Assembly (NCBI GenBank): GCA_050996575.1
Contig: JBPCRS010000023.1
Location: 1 to 8,681, forward strand
Length of the DNA stretch: 8,681 nucleotides
Origin: DASUSH01 sp050996575
GTDB taxonomy: Bacteria; Actinomycetota; Thermoleophilia; Solirubrobacterales; 70-9
Direction of reading: 5' to 3'
Shown: in pieces, positions 6,585-8,681 of the stretch
How the letters are laid out: each line of letters starts with the position of its first letter
Numbering within the stretch: the first letter of the stretch is position 1
Translations under genes and position numbers: made by a program
Notes under the pieces: model-generated
Told to the model about the DNA's origin: nothing
Database searches by the model: none
What the model saw: the letters and a program-made list of their open reading frames with translations, nothing else

Positions 6585-6767
6585 ATGGCGGACACGAAGA
6601 CGAAACAACTTTGGATGTGCACCTCGTGCGGGTTCATCTACGATCCCGACGAGGGCGACCCGGACGGCGGAATTCCGCCCGGAACCGCGTTCGAGGACAT
6701 TCCCGGGACGTGGTTCTGCCCGGTTTGCGGCGCCCGCAAGGCCGACTTCGAGCTCTACGAGGACTGA
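6585..6767 (+). CDS. Rubredoxin
   Basis: This 60-residue protein has both iron-binding knuckles: MCTSCG (C12, C15) and CPVCG (C45, C48), with the family's FIYDPDEGDPDGGIPPGT and FEDIPGTWFCP segments between them. The length is a few residues over the usual 52-54 because of an extended N-terminus. It holds one Fe(Cys)4 centre and carries single electrons in the cytoplasm; in actinobacteria such proteins often serve alkane hydroxylases or other oxygenases, but no partner enzyme is visible here. No clear Shine-Dalgarno precedes ATG 6585. The gene is divergent from the Nudix gene, and its stop overlaps the start of a lipoprotein gene (TGATG). Identification is secure; electron partner unknown. 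Confidence 0.96.
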   Translation: MADTKTKQLWMCTSCGFIYDPDEGDPDGGIPPGTAFEDIPGTWFCPVCGARKADFELYED

Positions 6768-7090
6768 TGCGCCAAGCAACACTCATCCTGGCGATCGCGA
6801 CCTCGCTTCTGATCAGCGCCTGTGGCGGAGAAGTCAACGTCGAAGTCGGCGGAAACAGCCTCTCGAAGGAAGACATCGAGGCCGGCGCGACGGCAGCGTT
6901 GACGAAGCAGGTCGGAGAGGCCCCGGCCTCACTTGTCTGCCCGAGCGACCTCGACGCCAAGGTCGGGGAGTCCGAGGTCTGCACCCTGACCGACGACAAG
7001 GGCAACGAGTACGACACGACCGTGACGATCACGACGATCACGGACGGCGTGGCCGACTACGACATCAAGGTCGCGGCGCGGCCGAATTAG
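6767..7090 (+). CDS. DUF4333-like secreted lipoprotein
   Basis: This 107-residue protein starts at ATG 6767-6769, overlapping the rubredoxin stop (TGATG), with GAGGA ending 3 nt before it. The N-terminus is a lipoprotein signal: a short hydrophobic run (ATLILAIATSLLIS) and lipobox ISAC with C19 as the lipidated residue. The mature part has two further cysteines, C58 (LVCPSDL) and C72 (EVCTLTD), in the spacing seen in DUF4333 domains of actinobacteria, probably a disulfide. The segment AKVGESEVCTLTDDKGNEYDTTV is typical of that family, whose function is not known. The frame is open upstream to 6611 inside the rubredoxin gene, but the lipoprotein signal fixes the start here. Coupling to rubredoxin is unusual because the two proteins act on opposite sides of the membrane. 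Confidence 0.85.
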   Translation: MRQATLILAIATSLLISACGGEVNVEVGGNSLSKEDIEAGATAALTKQVGEAPASLVCPSDLDAKVGESEVCTLTDDKGNEYDTTVTITTITDGVADYDIKVAARPN

Positions 7091-7092
7091 GC

Positions 7093-8397
7093 CTACTCGC
7101 CGTCGCCGTCGAGCGCGCGCTCGCGGCCGCGGCGGACCGAGCGCCGCCAGGCGAGCGCGACGATCGTGATCAGCAGGCCGATCGGCAGCAGTATCGCGGT
7201 CGTGACAAGGGCGACGCCGCCCGCCGTGCCTAGCGCGTCGCCGATGTCGTCGAGCGCCTCGGAGACGCCCCAGTTGCCGTCGCCGCCGCCGTCGGAGGTG
7301 ACGCTGACGCCGACGGTGGCGAGGTTGGCCCTGCGGGCGAGGCGCTGGAACTCGGCCTTGGCGTTCGCCGCCTCCTGGCGGGCGAGGTCGAGGCGGAAGC
7401 GGATCTGCTCGGTCTCCTTGGGCCTGTCCGACGCGGCGAGCTGCTCGAGCAGGGCGCCGATCTCAGTGCGCGCGTCGGTCAGCCGCTCGCGTGCGCTCAC
7501 CGTCGGCGCGGTGATGTCGAGGCTGTCCTCGCTTCGCGACTCGACGTGGGCAAGCTCGGAGAGGTCGGCGAGCACGGGCTGTAGCCGGTCGGAAGGCACC
7601 TCGAGCTCGAAGTCGGCGCGCGAGCGATCGCCGGTCGAGCTCTGCTCAGAGGAGAGGACGAAGCCGTTGTAGCGGTCGGTGATCTCGATCACGCCGTCGG
7701 AGACGGCATCGAACTCGTCGCCGTCGGCGGAGAGCGCCAGCGTCGCCGAGCGCTCGACCTCGCGCGCTGAGCCGGGAGCGATCCGGTCGCGACCGCCGGA
7801 TCCACCGCGACCGAGCGAGGATTCCGCCGATGAAACGCCGGGCAGCTCCTCTGAGAAGGGCGCCGCCGCGGCGCCGGATGCGGCTTCGCCCTCGGCTTGC
7901 GGGGCGAGATAGCCGTTTCCTTCGGCACTGCCAGCGCTGGGCGCAGCCTGCAGGGCGTCCGCGCCGGCCGCTCCGCCATCAGCTTGAGCCGGTGCCCTGA
8001 CTTCCGGGCTCGAAGTTATCGCGGGTTGCGTGGCGAGATCTCCGCCGCCGCCGCCGCCACTTTGGATAACGGCAACCGAGGCGATCAAGACGGCGCACGC
8101 CACCGCCCCGACCGGCGCGACGAGCCGGATCGGCCGCACGCTGGCAACCCATTCGCGAAAGTGACCGAAGAGGTCCCCGCCGGAGGAGTCGTCGGCGGGG
8201 AACCCATCGGAGGCGCGGGCGTCGAGCCGGGCGCTGAAGCCGGGCGGGGGCTCGGGCCGGGAGTCGCGCAACTCGCGGGCGAGGCTTGCGACGGCGTCGA
8301 ACTCGGCGTCGACCGGCAGGCCGGCGAGCGCCCGGTCGAGAGCCTCGAGCTCCGCGCGGACCTCGGCGCTCAGCTGCTGCTCGTCACGCTGCTTCAT
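7093..8397 (-). CDS. DUF4349-type membrane protein with anti-sigma-like N-terminus
   Basis: This 434-residue protein starts at ATG (8395-8397) with a strong GGGAGG site 6 nt upstream. Order of parts: a charged N-terminal segment, 1-70 (AELEALDRALAGLPVD, ARELRDSRPEPPPGFSARLDARASDGF), resembling the sigma-binding or anti-sigma-like start of actinobacterial regulators; membrane helix ~91-112; an alanine-, glycine- and serine-rich linker ~113-210; a DUF4349 region ~211-417 with REVERSATLAL, RYNGFVLSSEQSS and FELEVPSDRL; a coiled coil ~300-358 (ARERLTDARTEIGALLEQL, RFRLDLARQEAANAKAEF); membrane helix ~392-417; and a basic tail (RRSVRRGRER). This gives both ends in the cytoplasm and the DUF4349 part outside. 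It overlaps the upstream sigma-factor gene by 14 nt. The inferred role is a membrane-bound sensor that holds the sigma factor; the DUF4349 assignment is from recall and the sigma binding is not proven. Confidence 0.85.
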   Translation of the reverse strand: MKQRDEQQLSAEVRAELEALDRALAGLPVDAEFDAVASLARELRDSRPEPPPGFSARLDARASDGFPADDSSGGDLFGHFREWVASVRPIRLVAPVGAVACAVLIASVAVIQSGGGGGGDLATQPAITSSPEVRAPAQADGGAAGADALQAAPSAGSAEGNGYLAPQAEGEAASGAAAAPFSEELPGVSSAESSLGRGGSGGRDRIAPGSAREVERSATLALSADGDEFDAVSDGVIEITDRYNGFVLSSEQSSTGDRSRADFELEVPSDRLQPVLADLSELAHVESRSEDSLDITAPTVSARERLTDARTEIGALLEQLAASDRPKETEQIRFRLDLARQEAANAKAEFQRLARRANLATVGVSVTSDGGGDGNWGVSEALDDIGDALGTAGGVALVTTAILLPIGLLITIVALAWRRSVRRGRERALDGDGE

Positions 8398-8681
8398 TGC
8401 AGGCCTCCCTCAGCTTGGTGACGACGCGGTGAAGCCGCGTCCCGGTGTTCGATTCGCTGACGCCGATCACCTCGGCGATCTCACTGTTCGAGAGCCCGGC
8501 GAAGAACTTCAGTGCGACCAGCTCGCGCTCACGCCCCTCGAGCGTGGCCATCGCGCTCGCAAGCGCCGCGCGGCGCAGGCTCGCCTCCGCCTCGTCGGCG
8601 CCGGTGGGCGTGTCGGGGTCGATCGGCTCGCCGAACACTCCGGCCTGGCGACCCCGCCGGCGCAAATCGTCGAGCGAGGAG
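8384..8681 (-). CDS. ECF-type sigma-70 factor, C-terminal part (5' end off window)
   Basis: The frame is open from the right edge (about 98 residues visible) to TGA at 8384-8386. An apparent TTG start at 8663-8665 is not needed: codons before it read on as SSLDD, so the gene continues off-window. The visible start (LDDLRRRGRQ) looks like the end of sigma region 2. A linker follows, then region 4: LEGRERELVALKFFAGLSNS, EIAEVIGVSESNTGTRLHRV and VTKLRE. This is the helix-turn-helix that reads the -35 element in ECF factors. The stop lies 14 nt inside the next gene, whose N-terminus looks anti-sigma-like, so a sigma/anti-sigma pair is likely. The ECF group cannot be assigned without region 2. Confidence 0.9.
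   Translation of the reverse strand, partial: SSLDDLRRRGRQAGVFGEPIDPDTPTGADEAEASLRRAALASAMATLEGRERELVALKFFAGLSNSEIAEVIGVSESNTGTRLHRVVTKLREACNEAA
8404..8409 (-). promoter_or_regulatory. Shine-Dalgarno site of the DUF4349 gene, inside the sigma gene
   Basis: On the - strand GGGAGG ends 6 nt before ATG 8397. It fixes the start of the DUF4349 protein even though this start is inside the sigma-factor frame, and suggests strong independent or coupled initiation. Confidence 0.7.

Noticed and set aside
6558..6782. N-terminal extension of the Nudix protein by 75 residues
   Set aside because: It would run through the whole rubredoxin gene on the other strand, and the Nudix-type sequence only begins after MADDSVTARP.
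7110..7123. 14-bp palindrome CGAGCGCGCGCTCG as an operator
   Set aside because: It is inside the coding end of the DUF4349 gene, far from any start, and alternating GC makes it likely by chance.
8043..8056. Run of CCG/GCC triplets as a possible variable repeat
   Set aside because: It encodes the glycine run after the first membrane helix of the DUF4349 protein. Triplet changes would not shift the frame, and the run is short.

Overview
The window is dense, high-GC bacterial DNA with almost no intergenic space, ATG/GTG/TTG starts and many overlapping stop/start codons. The gene content suggests a high-GC actinobacterium: MCE lipid-import proteins, an SCP2 protein, a DUF4333-type lipoprotein, and a DUF4349-type membrane protein behind a sigma factor. 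The style of the MCE C-terminus (YNPGG followed by a WAGWLGHN-like segment) and of the sigma/DUF4349 pair points towards Thermoleophilia/Solirubrobacterales. That placement rests on recalled family resemblance, not on a search. No RNA gene, mobile element, CRISPR array or gene-free stretch over 300 bases was seen.

Left block, + strand, 1-4987: five genes in one direction. They are the end of one MCE-family gene, a complete MCE gene (TAATG overlap), a small SCP2-like lipid-carrier gene with a TTG start, an iron-containing alcohol dehydrogenase, and an uncharacterised 232-residue protein whose GTG start overlaps the dehydrogenase stop. The MCE genes look like the distal end of a larger mce operon lying off the left edge. 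The likely theme is import of a hydrophobic substrate across the envelope (MCE), intracellular binding (SCP2) and possibly oxidation or reduction (dehydrogenase). The substrate cannot be read from the sequence.

Middle block, - strand, 4971-6557: a Nudix hydrolase followed by a two-domain PNPOx/FMN split-barrel protein, 18 nt apart. The PNPOx gene overlaps the tail of the left block by 17 nt in a convergent arrangement. Reading away from the Nudix gene, across a 27-nt divergent gap, is a + strand pair at 6585-7090: a rubredoxin and a DUF4333-like lipoprotein, coupled by a TGATG overlap.

Right block, - strand, 7093-8681: the C-terminal part of an ECF-type sigma-70 factor (region 4), cut by the window edge. 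It overlaps by 14 nt a DUF4349-type protein with two membrane segments. The N-terminal cytoplasmic segment of that protein looks like the sigma-binding part of an anti-sigma factor, so the pair is a candidate envelope-sensing sigma/anti-sigma module. It is the most interesting system in the window.
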